From: Bradyrhizobium sp. CCBAU 53338
GTDB taxonomy: Bacteria > Pseudomonadota > Alphaproteobacteria > Rhizobiales > Xanthobacteraceae
Reading direction: 5' to 3'
Assembly (NCBI RefSeq): GCF_015291665.1
Contig: NZ_CP030049.1
Location: 868,001 to 932,000, forward strand
Length of the DNA: 64,000 nt
The notes beneath the pieces were generated by a model. The model was not told where the DNA came from. It made no database searches and worked only from the letters and a program-made list of their open reading frames with translations. Each line of letters begins with the position of its first letter. Within the stretch, counting starts at the first letter, position 1. The translations under genes and the position numbers were made by a program. Of this stretch, positions 26,501 to 35,918 are shown piece by piece.

Positions 26501-28197
26501 ATGCGCACCGCCATGCGGGTAGATTTGTCGAGCGCGCGAGGCGACCTATGGGGTGCGATTGTGAGTGGCGTGCGCGACTTCGGCACCTTGTGAATGAAGT
26601 TGTAGCGGGCGACGTGGTAACTCGGATCGAATCCGTAGAAATTAAGCCGCATCCGCCGCAGCTCCTCGTCGCGATAGGCCTGCAAGGGCTTGTGGGCTTC
26701 GTCCGCTGCGCGACGTCGCTGCTTGTCAGCAAGACGCGTCGCAAAGCGTTCATCCGCCGCCATGCTCGCGGCAAGGCTCATGAGGCGGCCCTCCGCCAGC
26801 TCCCCGCCCGACAGAGCACGATCGATGATGCCAAGGCGCCCCGCCTCTGCCACGCCCATCGGCAGGCGGCATTGCGTGATCCGGGTGGCGTTCGCTGCAC
26901 CCGCGCGGCGCGGCAGCAGATAAGTCCAGTATTCCGAGCCGAAGAGATTGCCTATGTCCTTATAATGTGGATTCAGGACGACCTGATCGCTCGCCCAGAC
27001 CTCGTCGGCAGCGAGACTTAAAAATACCCCTCCCGCCCCGGCGTTGCCGCGAATGACGGAAACGACGAGCCGATCGGTGGTCTCGATGACAGTGTGCGCA
27101 AGATCGTCGATCGCATTGATGTTGCGCCAAGACTCGTCCGCAGCGCTGTCAGCCGCCTCGATCTCGGCGAGGTGAATGCCGTTGGACCAGTAATCACGTC
27201 CACCGGTCAGGAGAAGCACCTTGGTTGGGCGGGCCAGCGCAGCTCGGTAGGCGTTCAACAACGCTTCGCAGTCAGAGGTCGCCATGGCGCCATTGTAAAA
27301 GGAAAACTGCAACTCGCCGACCTCGCCCTGCTCGCGATATCGTATGGGCGCATAGCCGCAATCGGGTCGGTACGGCAGGCGCATCGCCTGCTCCGCAAAG
27401 ACCTTTGCTGCGGATCGTTTCAGGCTTTTCGGTACAAGCTGCCGCACATGGCCGATCCAGACGGCACCATCGACCGTGGCCCGGGCCAAGGCTCCATCGC
27501 AATGCGCCACAATGGTTCCGGGCACACCGGAGATGCCGCGCGCCTCGTGGGCGTCGAACAGCCTGACATCTTTGAAGAACAAGCTGTCGACCAAGCCCGG
27601 CATTCCGTCTGCACTGTGGATCTTGCGCAGGACGGTCTCGCTCGTGTCGTGCTGCCAATCGATCATCCGGTCGGCCTGCCGGCAGGGCCCGCGCACCCGA
27701 ATGCGGGGATCATCGGCAGGCATCGGCGACGGTGTCGGCTGTCCGGCTTCGATTGCTGCAATGGCTTCGAGCACCGCCGCGACCGCGCACGTCGTGACCT
27801 CGTTGCGGTAGATGCTGGATTTAGCCGCGCACCGCATCGGGAAGGTTCTGAAAGCCCAGATCGGACCAGCGTCGAACCCGCCGTCGGCCTGAAGCACAGT
27901 CACGCCCCAATTGGAAACACCTTCCAGAATCGCCCAGTCGAGCGCCGCCGGACCGCGGTCGCCGGGCGGACCGGGATGGACGATCAGGCAGCGCACGCTA
28001 CGCCAGACATCTTCGGGGATTGCGCGCTTGAGGAACGGCGCGATCACCAGATCTGGCTGATACAGCGCCACGCTTTCGCGCGTAACGTCGGGGTGGATAT
28101 CCAGCTCGACCGAGACCTCGTGGCCGCCCTCCCTGAGCTCGACGTGGAGCCGTTGCGTCAGGCTGTTGAAGGAGTGCGTGAGAAGCAGGATGCGCAT
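26497..28197 (-). CDS. hypX: HypX/HoxX, CO-ligand synthesis enzyme for [NiFe] hydrogenase
   Basis: A 566-residue two-domain protein. The N-terminal part (1-270) is a formyltransferase-like domain binding a formyl-tetrahydrofolate donor: LIVHPGPPGDRGPAALDWAI near residue 70 carries the HPG signature and GVTVLQADGGFDAGPIW follows. The C-terminal part (about 280-560) is enoyl-CoA-hydratase-like, with SNGIHLAEIEAADS and VISVIRGNAGAGGVFLSLAADEVWA. HypX is found in aerobic hydrogenase systems and makes the active-site CO from the formyl group via a formyl-CoA-like intermediate. It overlaps hoxA by ATGA and starts 8 nt after hypE. Both domains look intact. Confidence 0.93.
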   Translation of the reverse strand: MRILLLTHSFNSLTQRLHVELREGGHEVSVELDIHPDVTRESVALYQPDLVIAPFLKRAIPEDVWRSVRCLIVHPGPPGDRGPAALDWAILEGVSNWGVTVLQADGGFDAGPIWAFRTFPMRCAAKSSIYRNEVTTCAVAAVLEAIAAIEAGQPTPSPMPADDPRIRVRGPCRQADRMIDWQHDTSETVLRKIHSADGMPGLVDSLFFKDVRLFDAHEARGISGVPGTIVAHCDGALARATVDGAVWIGHVRQLVPKSLKRSAAKVFAEQAMRLPYRPDCGYAPIRYREQGEVGELQFSFYNGAMATSDCEALLNAYRAALARPTKVLLLTGGRDYWSNGIHLAEIEAADSAADESWRNINAIDDLAHTVIETTDRLVVSVIRGNAGAGGVFLSLAADEVWASDQVVLNPHYKDIGNLFGSEYWTYLLPRRAGAANATRITQCRLPMGVAEAGRLGIIDRALSGGELAEGRLMSLAASMAADERFATRLADKQRRRAADEAHKPLQAYRDEELRRMRLNFYGFDPSYHVARYNFIHKVPKSRTPLTIAPHRSPRALDKSTRMAVRI

Positions 28198-28205
28198 GAC
28201 CGGCC

Positions 28206-29246
28206 TCAGCAGATCCTCGGCAGTTGTTCGCCCGACAGCCAGTCGACGATCCGGCCACCGCCAAAGCTCGTCGCCATCTGCACGAAATGGTGATCGTCGG
28301 CCACGGCCTCGCCGATGTCGGCCGCATCACAGCCGAGCGGATGCGCGCGCATCGTCGCGAGCACGGCAGCGGCCGCCTCCGGGGCCACAATTGCAACCAG
28401 CTTGCCTTCGTTGGCCACATAGAGCGGGTCGAGGCCCAGCAGTTCGCAGGCCGCGGCCACGCCCGGCTTCACTGGGATCGCCTCCTCCTGCACACGGAAG
28501 CCGAGGCCAGACTGCTGGGCGATCTCGTTGAGCGCGGCGGCTAGCCCGCCGCGGGTCGGATCGCGCATCAGGCGGATGCCCTCTCCGCCTGCGGTGACCA
28601 TCTTTGCCACGAGATCATGCAGCGAGGCTGAGTCCGAGACGATCTCGGTCTCGAAGGCGAGGTTCTGCCGCTTCGACATGATAGCGACGCCGTGGTCCCC
28701 GAGCGTGCCGGAGATCAGGACGCGATCGCCGACGCGAGCCTTCTCGGCGGATAGATCGAGGCCATCGGGTACGACGCCGACGCCGGCGGTCGAGATGAAG
28801 AGGCCGTCGGCCTTGCCGCGCTCGACCACCTTGGTATCGCCCGTGATGATATGGACGCCGGCCGCGCGCGCCGCCTCGCCCATAGATTCCGCGATCATCT
28901 TCAGGTCGGAGAAGCGAAAGCCCTCCTCGATGATGAAGCTCGCCGAGAGGTAGAGCGGCCGCGCGCCGGCCATGGCGATGTCGTTGACCGTGCCGTGCAC
29001 GGCGAGCGAGCCGATATTGCCGCCCGGGAAGAATAGCGGCGAGACCACGTAACCGTCGGTCGTCATGACCATGCGTCCGGCTGCGACATCGAAGGCCGAC
29101 TGGTCATTGCCGCGCGCCAGCCATTCGTTGCCGAAGGCCGAGTGGAAAAGACCCGAGATCAGCTGTGCCATCGCGCGGCCGCCAGAGCCGTGGGACAGGT
29201 CTACGCAGCCGTTCTTGATGTCGAGCTTGCGTTGATGGGCCTTCAT
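28206..29246 (-). CDS. hypE: Hydrogenase maturation protein HypE
   Basis: A 346-residue PurM/ThiL-like protein. DLSHGSGGRAMAQLI starts the ATP-binding region, MTTDGYVVSPLFFPGGNIGSLAVHGTVNDIAMAGARPLYLS follows, and DPTRGGLAAALNEIA lies near residue 220. The C-terminus is PRIC: the terminal Cys receives a carbamoyl group from HypF and is dehydrated to the thiocyanate that becomes the active-site cyanide. The ATG at 29246 overlaps the hypD stop by ATGA; a longer in-frame reading to 29414 lies in hypD and is rejected. Confidence 0.95.
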   Translation of the reverse strand: MKAHQRKLDIKNGCVDLSHGSGGRAMAQLISGLFHSAFGNEWLARGNDQSAFDVAAGRMVMTTDGYVVSPLFFPGGNIGSLAVHGTVNDIAMAGARPLYLSASFIIEEGFRFSDLKMIAESMGEAARAAGVHIITGDTKVVERGKADGLFISTAGVGVVPDGLDLSAEKARVGDRVLISGTLGDHGVAIMSKRQNLAFETEIVSDSASLHDLVAKMVTAGGEGIRLMRDPTRGGLAAALNEIAQQSGLGFRVQEEAIPVKPGVAAACELLGLDPLYVANEGKLVAIVAPEAAAAVLATMRAHPLGCDAADIGEAVADDHHFVQMATSFGGGRIVDWLSGEQLPRIC

Positions 29247-30385
29247 GATGCCCGCCTCTGCTGATGGTCGCGGAAGCGGCCATAGGTCCAGTGCGCAGCG
29301 CAGGCGCCCTCGGACGAGACCATGCAAGACCCTATCGGCGTTTCCGGCGTGCAGACCGTGCCGAACAGCTTGCAATCGACCGGTTTCTTCACGCCGCGCA
29401 GGATGGCGCCGCATTCACAGGCCGGATTGTCGGCAACGCGGAGCTCCTTCATGTCGAAGCGCGCTTCGGCATCGTATTTCGCGAAAGCGCGCTTCAGCTT
29501 CAGGCCGCTATAGGGTACCTGCCCGAGCCCGCGCCATTCGAACTGGTCGCGCAGCTCGAAAATGTCGGAGACCTCCTCCTTGGCGCGCAGATTGCCGTCA
29601 CGCTTTACAGCGCGGCTGTACTGGTTCTCGACCTCGTGCCGGTTCTCATTGACCTGCCGCACCAGCATCAGGATCGCCTGCATCATGTCGAGAGGCTCGA
29701 AGCCCGAGATCACGACCGGCTTGCCGAATTCTTCCGCGAAGAACTCGTAAGGAGCCGTCCCGATAATAGTCGAGACATGCGCAGGTCCGACAAAGCCGTC
29801 GATCTCGACCCGGCCGATGTTGCGAATATCCGGGCTCTCCAAGATGTTCTGCATCGCCGGCGGCGTCAGCACGTGGTTGCAGAAGACGCTGAAATTGGCG
29901 AGCTGCTTCTTTTCGGCCAAACGGATCATGACCGCAGTGGGCGGCGTCGTCGTTTCGAAGCCGATGGCGAAGAATACGATCTGGCGCTGCGGATTCTCCT
30001 CGGCGATCCTGAGCGCATCGATGGTGGAATAGACCATGCGGATGTCGGCGCCTTTCGCCTTTGCCTTCAGCAACGAGGCGCCTTGCGAGCCCGGCACGCG
30101 CATCAGATCGCCATAGACGCAGAAGATGATTTCGGGCCGTTCGGCCAGTCGGATCGCCATGTCGATGCGCCCCGCCGGCAGTACGCAAACCGGGCAACCC
30201 GGACCGTGGATCATCCGCACGTTTTTAGGCAGCATGTCCTCCAGGCCATAACGCGAGATCGCATGCGTGTGGCCGCCGCAGAATTCCATGAAGCGATAGG
30301 GGCGCTGCGGATCTGCTTCGGACTGGATCGCGTTCGCAAGCCCGAGCGCGATCTCCTTGTCGCGGAACTCGTCGGCATACTTCAT
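29243..30385 (-). CDS. hypD: Hydrogenase maturation protein HypD
   Basis: A 380-residue Fe-S scaffold protein. FMEFCGGHTHAISRYGLEDMLP near residue 32 carries the Cys-Gly-Gly-His motif. IHGPGCPVCVLP follows near 60, with redox-active Cys pairs. GFETTTPPTA lies near 140 and FVGPAHVS near 195. The C-terminal cluster Cys are in NPACECGAILRG and CKLFGTVCTPETPIGSCMVSSEG. With HypC it assembles the Fe(CN)2CO unit. The start overlaps the hypC stop by ATGA and the stop overlaps hypE. Full length for the family. Confidence 0.95.
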   Translation of the reverse strand: MKYADEFRDKEIALGLANAIQSEADPQRPYRFMEFCGGHTHAISRYGLEDMLPKNVRMIHGPGCPVCVLPAGRIDMAIRLAERPEIIFCVYGDLMRVPGSQGASLLKAKAKGADIRMVYSTIDALRIAEENPQRQIVFFAIGFETTTPPTAVMIRLAEKKQLANFSVFCNHVLTPPAMQNILESPDIRNIGRVEIDGFVGPAHVSTIIGTAPYEFFAEEFGKPVVISGFEPLDMMQAILMLVRQVNENRHEVENQYSRAVKRDGNLRAKEEVSDIFELRDQFEWRGLGQVPYSGLKLKRAFAKYDAEARFDMKELRVADNPACECGAILRGVKKPVDCKLFGTVCTPETPIGSCMVSSEGACAAHWTYGRFRDHQQRRAS

Positions 30386-30618
30386 GGCATGGCTCCCAGG
30401 GCCTCGGCGCTAAGCTCGTGCAGCAATTCCAGCGTCCGTTGCGCCTCTTCCGGATCGATTTTGGTAAGCGCGTAGCCGACATGGATGATCACGTAGTCGC
30501 CGATGGCGAGATCCTCGATGAGCGCGACGGAGATCTCCTTGCTGACGCCGTCGATGGACACAATGGCCATGTCGTCAGGCAGGAGCTTTGTCACCTCGGC
30601 GGGTATGGCAAGACACAT
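30382..30618 (-). CDS. hypC: Hydrogenase maturation chaperone HypC
   Basis: A 78-residue HypC with the diagnostic N-terminus MCLAIPAEV, whose Cys2 binds the Fe(CN)2CO unit, and the core GVSKEISVALIEDLAIGDYVIIHVGYALTKIDPEEA. It delivers the iron centre, assembled with HypD, to the hydrogenase large subunit. The start overlaps the hypF stop (TGATG). The paralogue HupF lies at 37475-37771; the split of duties between the two is known in related systems but not visible here. Confidence 0.95.
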   Translation of the reverse strand: MCLAIPAEVTKLLPDDMAIVSIDGVSKEISVALIEDLAIGDYVIIHVGYALTKIDPEEAQRTLELLHELSAEALGAMP

Positions 30619-32873
30619 CAGGCGGTTCCTTCTAAGCCTTGGTGTTCGAGAAGTTGCAGCCCCGCGATCCAGGCCTGACCCAGGCTTAGGCCGCCATCAT
30701 TCGGCGGCAGTTGGCGCGGCAAGAGCGGGGTGAGCCCGGCAGCGATGCAACCGCGCGAAATCCCGGTGCTGAGGCGGGCGTTCAGGAAGCAGCCGCCGCT
30801 CAAGGCGACGGTCTCAAGTCCGGTCTCACGAGCCGCTTGGGAGATCCAATCGACGCAAGCGGCAGCGAAGGTGCCGTGAAACAGCCCGGCCCCGTCGGTG
30901 GGATCCGGCGCATCGACCACCAGACGGTCGAGCAATGGGAGCAGCGACAGCACGCCATTCTCGATCACCCAGCCGCCGGACACAACGCGCGGCTCGCGGA
31001 CCCGCGCCTCTAGCTTCATGGCAGCCTCGCCTTCGTAGGTTTGTACGGTGCAGACCCCGAGCAGCCCTGCGGCCGCATCGAACAGCCGGCCGGCGCTGGT
31101 CGTCGTGGGCATACCGGGTTGTTCGAGCAGAGCCGATAGGCGCGCGGCCTGCGGCTGTGCCGCAAAGCGAGACGCAATCGCATCGCCGCGCCGAAGCGCG
31201 TGCAGCACGCTGGCGGCCATCCGCCACGGCTCGCGCGCGACCCGATCGCCGCCCGGCATCTTCAGCGGCGCCAGATGCCCGAGCCGCCGGAACCGCGCGC
31301 CTTCACAGGCAAGCAGTTCGCCCCCCCAATTGCCGCCGTCGCTGCCGTAGCCGAACCCGTCAAGCACTAAGGCAAGCACCGGACCTGCGATGCCATGCTC
31401 CGCCATCACCGAGGCCGCATGGGCGTGATGGTGCTGGACCGCGATCAGCCTGGTCCCGCGTGCCTCGGCGAAACGGGTCGATGCCATGTTCGGATGCAAG
31501 TCGTGGATCAGGGCGACAGGCTCGACGTCGAGGGTAGACAGCAGATGGTCCACAGTTTCCTCGAAGAATCGGATGCCTTCTGCGGTGTCGAGGTCGCCGA
31601 TGTGCTGGGAGACAAAGGCCTCGTTGCCGCGCGTCACCGCCACCGTCGACTTCAGCGCTCCGCCGACGGCAAGCAGGGGCGCCACCGAGCGCGCAAGCCG
31701 GACAGGCTCCGGGACATAGCCTCGCGCACGCCGAATGAACTGGGGCCGTCCGGCGACCACCGCAGCCAAGGAATCATCGGCGCGGGTGACGATGTCGCGG
31801 TCATGCGTGACGATGAGATCGGCGATGCCGGCAAGTCGTTGCTCCGCTTCGCGATTATCGATCAGCAGCGGCTCGCCGCTGAGATTGGCGCTGGTCGCGA
31901 CAATCGCCCAGCTCTCGCCGACCGGCGCATGCGCCGCATTCAGCGCATCGAAAATCAGGTGGTGAAGCGGTGCGACCGGCAGCATGATGCCGATGCGCGC
32001 CAGCTCCGGCGCGATTGACTGCACAAGGCGCCCGCGCGACGTCAGCAACACGATCGGCCGCGGCCGTGACTCGAGCAGCGCAAGTTCGACAGCGTCGGCC
32101 TCGGCGAACTCGGCGACTGCCTCCAGCGTACCGACCATGACGGCGAAGGGCTTCTGATCGCGCTGCTTGCGCAGGCGCAGTTGCCGCACGGCCGCATCAT
32201 TGTGAGCATCGCAGATGAGCTGATAACCGCCGAGGCCCTTGATCGCGACAATCTTGCCGCCCGCGACGGCGGCGGCGATCTCGGCGATGCCATGGCTGAG
32301 CCGCGGCCCGCATCGCGGGCACGCAATCGCCTCGGTATGGAAGCGGCGACTGCCGGGGTCAGCATAATCAGCGGCACAGGCTGCGCACATCGCAAAGCGC
32401 TTCATTGCGGTGGCCGGACGATCATAGGGCAGCCGCTCGGCGATGGTGTAGCGCGGACCGCAATGCGTGCAGTTGATGAAGGGATAGCGGTGGAATCGGC
32501 TTGCCGGATCGAACAGCTCGCTCAGGCATTCCCGGCAAGTCGCGGCGTCCGCGACGATGCGCGTCGACACCCTACCCTGCTCGCTGGTGCGAATCGAGAA
32601 CTCCTCGGTGGCGGCGGCGCCGATCGGCTGAACCGAGATCTCGTCGATCCTGGCAAGCGGCGGCTTTTCCAGTGGCAGCGCGGCGACGAAATCGGACGCC
32701 CGCTCGCCTTCGACTTCGATAAGAACGCCGTTCGGATCGTTGGCGACGAAGCCGCCGAGGCGATAGCGGGTGGCGAGACCATAGACGTAGGGACGAAAGC
32801 CGACGCCCTGCACGGCGCCACGCACATGCAGGCGCAGCCGCTGTCCGTCCCGCGCTGTGGCCTTGTCGCTCAT
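30618..32873 (-). CDS. hypF: Carbamoyltransferase HypF
   Basis: A 751-residue protein. An acylphosphatase domain lies at the N-terminus (VRGAVQGVGFRPYVYGLA). Two zinc fingers follow (CRECLSELFDP...CTHCGPRYTI and CAACAADY...CPRCGPRL, residues 107-185), then a YrdC-like domain (AVAGGKIVAIKGLGGYQLICDA). The C-terminal Kae1-like carbamoyl-transfer domain has QHHHAHAASVMAEH and LALVLDGFGYGSDGGNWGGE. It turns carbamoyl phosphate and ATP into carbamoyl-adenylate and loads the HypE Cys. ATG 32873 with GGAG upstream is preferred; a GTG at 32879 overlaps the hypB stop and adds two residues. Confidence 0.94.
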   Translation of the reverse strand: MSDKATARDGQRLRLHVRGAVQGVGFRPYVYGLATRYRLGGFVANDPNGVLIEVEGERASDFVAALPLEKPPLARIDEISVQPIGAAATEEFSIRTSEQGRVSTRIVADAATCRECLSELFDPASRFHRYPFINCTHCGPRYTIAERLPYDRPATAMKRFAMCAACAADYADPGSRRFHTEAIACPRCGPRLSHGIAEIAAAVAGGKIVAIKGLGGYQLICDAHNDAAVRQLRLRKQRDQKPFAVMVGTLEAVAEFAEADAVELALLESRPRPIVLLTSRGRLVQSIAPELARIGIMLPVAPLHHLIFDALNAAHAPVGESWAIVATSANLSGEPLLIDNREAEQRLAGIADLIVTHDRDIVTRADDSLAAVVAGRPQFIRRARGYVPEPVRLARSVAPLLAVGGALKSTVAVTRGNEAFVSQHIGDLDTAEGIRFFEETVDHLLSTLDVEPVALIHDLHPNMASTRFAEARGTRLIAVQHHHAHAASVMAEHGIAGPVLALVLDGFGYGSDGGNWGGELLACEGARFRRLGHLAPLKMPGGDRVAREPWRMAASVLHALRRGDAIASRFAAQPQAARLSALLEQPGMPTTTSAGRLFDAAAGLLGVCTVQTYEGEAAMKLEARVREPRVVSGGWVIENGVLSLLPLLDRLVVDAPDPTDGAGLFHGTFAAACVDWISQAARETGLETVALSGGCFLNARLSTGISRGCIAAGLTPLLPRQLPPNDGGLSLGQAWIAGLQLLEHQGLEGTA

Positions 32874-32875
32874 CC

Positions 32876-33781
32876 TCACTCCGCTGCCGTCATCTCGGCC
32901 GGCTTCGCCTTCGAAGCCCGCTTGCGGAGCCAGGCATAGAAGGCCAGGAAGCCTTCGCCGGTGCGCGCCGACACCGTCAGCACCTCGATCCTGGGATTGA
33001 CCCGCCGCGCATATTCGATGGTCCTGGCGAGGTCGAAATCGAGCACGGGCGCAAGATCGATCTTGTTGATCAGCATAAGCGCGGAGGCAGCGAACATGTC
33101 CGGATATTTCAGCGGCTTGTCCTCGCCTTCGGTGGTCGAGAACACCACGATCTTGCAGGCTTCACCGAGGTCGAATGCCGCCGGACAGACGAGATTACCG
33201 ACATTCTCGATGAACACGACCCCACCGTTCAGCCAGGGCAGCCGGTCATAGGCTTCACCGACCATGGCCGCGTCGAGATGGCAGCCCTTTCCGGTGTTGA
33301 CCTGGATCGCCGGCACGCCGGTTGCGCGGATGCGCTCGGCATCGTTGGAGGTTTGCTGGTCACCCTCGATCACGCCGATCGGGAAACTGTCCTTCAGCTC
33401 ACTGACGGTGCGGACTAGCAGCGAGGTTTTGCCGGCTCCGGGGCTCGAAACCAAGTTGAAGGCGAGCACGCCGTCGGCACGGAAGCGAGCGCGGTTGTCG
33501 GCGGCGAGTCTGTCGTTCTTGCCGAGAATATCGCGTTCGATCTGGATGATGCGATCGCTGCTCATGCCCGCGATCTGTTGGCCGGCGGCGTCTGCACTGC
33601 AGTCGAGCAGGCCCGTATCGCCAGGCCCATGATCGTGGCTTCCGTCGTGATGGTGGTGGTGATGGTGACCGGGGCCATGGTGGTGATGATGACCTCCATG
33701 AGCGTGCTCGTGATCCTGATTATGATCATGCGTATGTTCGTTGGACGCTTTGCCGTCGCTGCAGCCGCAGACCGTACACAT
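32876..33781 (-). CDS. hypB: Nickel-binding GTPase HypB with His-rich N-terminus
   Basis: A 301-residue GTPase that inserts nickel into the hydrogenase large subunit. The start MCTVCGC carries the high-affinity nickel motif. Residues 16-51 hold 20 His, including runs of five and seven, the nickel-storage stretch of rhizobial HypB proteins. The GTPase domain has [11 protein letters not shown] near residue 110, [12 protein letters not shown] near 137, [16 protein letters not shown] near 200 and the guanine motif NKIDLAPV near 245. It works with HypA, encoded just upstream; their stop and start share one base at 33781. A longer reading to 34105 runs through hypA and is rejected. Confidence 0.95.
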   Translation of the reverse strand: MCTVCGCSDGKASNEHTHDHNQDHEHAHGGHHHHHGPGHHHHHHHDGSHDHGPGDTGLLDCSADAAGQQIAGMSSDRIIQIERDILGKNDRLAADNRARFRADGVLAFNLVSSPGAGKTSLLVRTVSELKDSFPIGVIEGDQQTSNDAERIRATGVPAIQVNTGKGCHLDAAMVGEAYDRLPWLNGGVVFIENVGNLVCPAAFDLGEACKIVVFSTTEGEDKPLKYPDMFAASALMLINKIDLAPVLDFDLARTIEYARRVNPRIEVLTVSARTGEGFLAFYAWLRKRASKAKPAEMTAAE

Positions 33782-34122
33782 CAGTCGACCTCCAGTTCCT
33801 TCACACGCATCTCTTCGCCGCCGGTGACCTGCAATTGATAGCTGCCGCAGGATGGACACGGCTCGTAGCGCTGCTTGATCTCGACGTTTTGCGAGCAGGC
33901 CATGCACCAGGCCGTGCCCGGCGTCGCGATGATCTCGAGTCTTGCGCCTTGCGCGATGGTCCGCGCCGCGACGGCCTCGAAGCAGAATTGCATTGCGTCC
34001 GGCGCGACATGGCTGAGCGCACCGATCTCTAAACACACCGCCTTCACTCGCAAGAACGAGCGCTTGCGCGCCTCTTCCTCGACGATCCCGATGATGCCCT
34101 CGCACAAGGCCATCTCATGCAT
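33781..34122 (-). CDS. hypA: Nickel chaperone HypA
   Basis: A 113-residue Hyp[19 protein letters not shown] places His2, the nickel ligand, at the N-terminus. [27 protein letters not shown] follows. The zinc site is formed by CMACSQ and [24 protein letters not shown]. It delivers nickel together with HypB. The ATG (34122) overlaps the hupK stop by 8 nt, and the stop shares a base with the hypB start. Confidence 0.95.
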   Translation of the reverse strand: MHEMALCEGIIGIVEEEARKRSFLRVKAVCLEIGALSHVAPDAMQFCFEAVAARTIAQGARLEIIATPGTAWCMACSQNVEIKQRYEPCPSCGSYQLQVTGGEEMRVKELEVD

Positions 34123-35206
34123 GGCTGGCCTCGCGGAAGCTGACGCTGAATCCGACGCAGGGGTCGAACGCCCCGACAAGTGTCCGCACCGCGTCTTGGC
34201 CCTGCCGGCCGGCGGAGAGGAGCGCGCCCTTGAGGCTTCGCACCAGCGGTCCGCGTTCGTGAAAATTCCACTCGGTCGGAGCGATATATTCGAAGCCGAC
34301 GATACGTCCTTCCTCATCGAGCTTAACCGCGTGATGGAGCCGGCCTCGGGCGCATTCCACTGCCGCTGCGCCCCGGCGCTCGCCGAGCCGATAGCTCGCA
34401 ACGACGCCATTATCGGGAGCGTCCCGCCTGGCGTCCAGCCAACAGGTGAGCCGGGCGATCTCGTCGATGCGCGCTCTCACGCGCGCGGCGCCGCTAGCAC
34501 TTAAGGACAAAATCTGTTCGCGCTGCGCCCGCCGCGCCCAGACGCCCGTTTCCGGAACCTTCCCGCAGAGTTCCGGCGCTTCGGAATAAGCCGTCCCTTC
34601 AGCCATGAGGCGCGTCACGATCTCAAGATCGTCAGCGGGGGTCAGAAAGAATTGGTCGGCCGCCGGCAATGACATCACCTCACGATCGCAGCGCGTCAGA
34701 TAGGTGGAAAGTACGCTGCCTGGCGCCGGAGGCTGGTGTTCACCCGAAACTCCGAGCGCGCGGAGCGCAGCCTTGACGTGTGCAATGACATCGCGGCGCA
34801 CGGTATCTGGCACGGTTTCAACCGCACCACTGAGAGTGGTGCTCGCCTGTATCATGCTTCGCACTGCGGGTGCGCTCTCCTGATCGAGTTCGAGGCCTGC
34901 GACGAACAGGCCGCGTATCAATTCAGTTAAGCGCTCGGCGACAACGGCCGTGAGACGATGCATCGCTATCGGCTTGATCGTCTCCAGCCCCTGCGCCGCC
35001 TCGATTGCTGAAAGGAAGGCCACTTGGTGGGCGACCGAGCATAAGGAGAACAGGCGCGGCAGCACAGGGATGAGCGCGCTTGCCGGCTTTCCGGCAAACA
35101 GCCTCGTCAGGGGAGGCCGGCTCCGTGGCCGGATAGCAACGTCCGAAATTGTGGTACCAGTGAGCCACACCATTATGTCAATTTCGTTTCGAAAGGGGCG
35201 ACTCAT
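34115..35206 (-). CDS. hupK: Hydrogenase maturation protein HupK
   Basis: A 363-residue protein of the HupK family, which resembles a degenerate hydrogenase large subunit. Near the C-terminus WNFHERGPLVRSLKGALL parallels the large-subunit WNFSPRD/GPLEQALVG region. DPCVGFSVSF parallels the DPCxxC cluster-ligand motif, but with the second Cys replaced by Phe. No N-terminal CxxC pair like that of HupL is present. HupK is thought to be a scaffold on which the Fe(CN)2CO unit is handled under oxygen in Rhizobium and Ralstonia systems. It overlaps hupJ by ATGA and hypA by 8 nt. Confidence 0.88.
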   Translation of the reverse strand: MSRPFRNEIDIMVWLTGTTISDVAIRPRSRPPLTRLFAGKPASALIPVLPRLFSLCSVAHQVAFLSAIEAAQGLETIKPIAMHRLTAVVAERLTELIRGLFVAGLELDQESAPAVRSMIQASTTLSGAVETVPDTVRRDVIAHVKAALRALGVSGEHQPPAPGSVLSTYLTRCDREVMSLPAADQFFLTPADDLEIVTRLMAEGTAYSEAPELCGKVPETGVWARRAQREQILSLSASGAARVRARIDEIARLTCWLDARRDAPDNGVVASYRLGERRGAAAVECARGRLHHAVKLDEEGRIVGFEYIAPTEWNFHERGPLVRSLKGALLSAGRQGQDAVRTLVGAFDPCVGFSVSFREASHA

Positions 35207-35712
35207 CCCGGCCGCTCCGTCAAGGTACCGCGCAGGAAGCTCCGACGATCAATCGGGGTCGTCGGTGGTTCGCGCCGGCGGACCGCCTCCTCGCTGTCGG
35301 CCGGCAGCATCAGCTCGGCAAGAGCGGCGTCAGCCGTTGCTCGCGCCGATGCCATGTCCGCAAATTGGAACATTGGCGAGAACAGCGAGCAGCTAGCGAT
35401 GCGGCCCATTTGCACCTCGCTGAGGGTAAATTCGATATCACCGGCTGGAAAGCGAATACGCACGGTCGCGCCCGACCTATCCCCAGCGGCGCTCGCCGGC
35501 ATCACCACGTTCATGAACCAAGGAGTGACCATGATGCCGACAAACGTTCCCTCGAAGCGACGGAAACCAATGGCCTCAACATCGAGGGCCTCGTTGTAGA
35601 TTGGCAAATCGCGCATCGCGCGCTCGCCGATCTGGCGATACATTCCTGCCAATAGCTCGCCCCATGTCACCGCGTCGGCGTCGCTGGGAGAGCTTGGCGC
35701 GCTGGCAGTCAT
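35203..35712 (-). CDS. hupJ: Hydrogenase assembly chaperone HupJ (HybE family)
   Basis: A 169-residue protein of the HybE/HupJ family. WGELLAGMYRQIGERAMRDLPIYNEALDVEAIGFRRFEG lies near the N-terminus, GIMVTPWFMNVVMPA near residue 58 and FTLSEVQMGRIASCSLFSPMFQFADMASA near 95. The C-terminus ends with RRSFLRG, as in its relatives. It helps assemble the hydrogenase and may keep the small subunit from premature export. ATG 35712 overlaps the hupI stop by ATGA; a longer reading runs into hupI. Confidence 0.92.
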   Translation of the reverse strand: MTASAPSSPSDADAVTWGELLAGMYRQIGERAMRDLPIYNEALDVEAIGFRRFEGTFVGIMVTPWFMNVVMPASAAGDRSGATVRIRFPAGDIEFTLSEVQMGRIASCSLFSPMFQFADMASARATADAALAELMLPADSEEAVRRREPPTTPIDRRSFLRGTLTERPG

Positions 35713-35918
35713 GTTTCGATCGCCATGAACTTCGATTTCGGGGCGTCGCAGTTGGGGCATCGCCACTCCTCCGGCAGAAGTGAGAACGGTGTGCCGGGTG
35801 CGATCTGCGCCACCGCATCACCATCGGCCGGATCATAGACGGTCCAACAGATGCCGCATTCAAGCCGCGCAGCCTCAGTGACGTCTTGGCGCACGCCAAA
35901 GTTCTCAAAGGCGCTCAT
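35709..35918 (-). CDS. hupI: Rubredoxin HupI
   Basis: A 69-residue rubredoxin. The four iron ligands are in [12 protein letters not shown] and [13 protein letters not shown], with [12 protein letters not shown] between them. In hydrogenase operons this rubredoxin is needed for maturation of the small subunit under oxygen. The ATG overlaps the hupH stop by ATGA. It is slightly longer at the N-terminus than clostridial rubredoxins, as usual for HupI. Confidence 0.95.
   Translation of the reverse strand: MSAFENFGVRQDVTEAARLECGICWTVYDPADGDAVAQIAPGTPFSLLPEEWRCPNCDAPKSKFMAIET

Noticed and set aside
27094..30475. Long plus-strand frames opposite hypX, hypE and hypD (about 400 codons each)
   Set aside because: Codon-bias shadows of intact, recognisable maturation genes.
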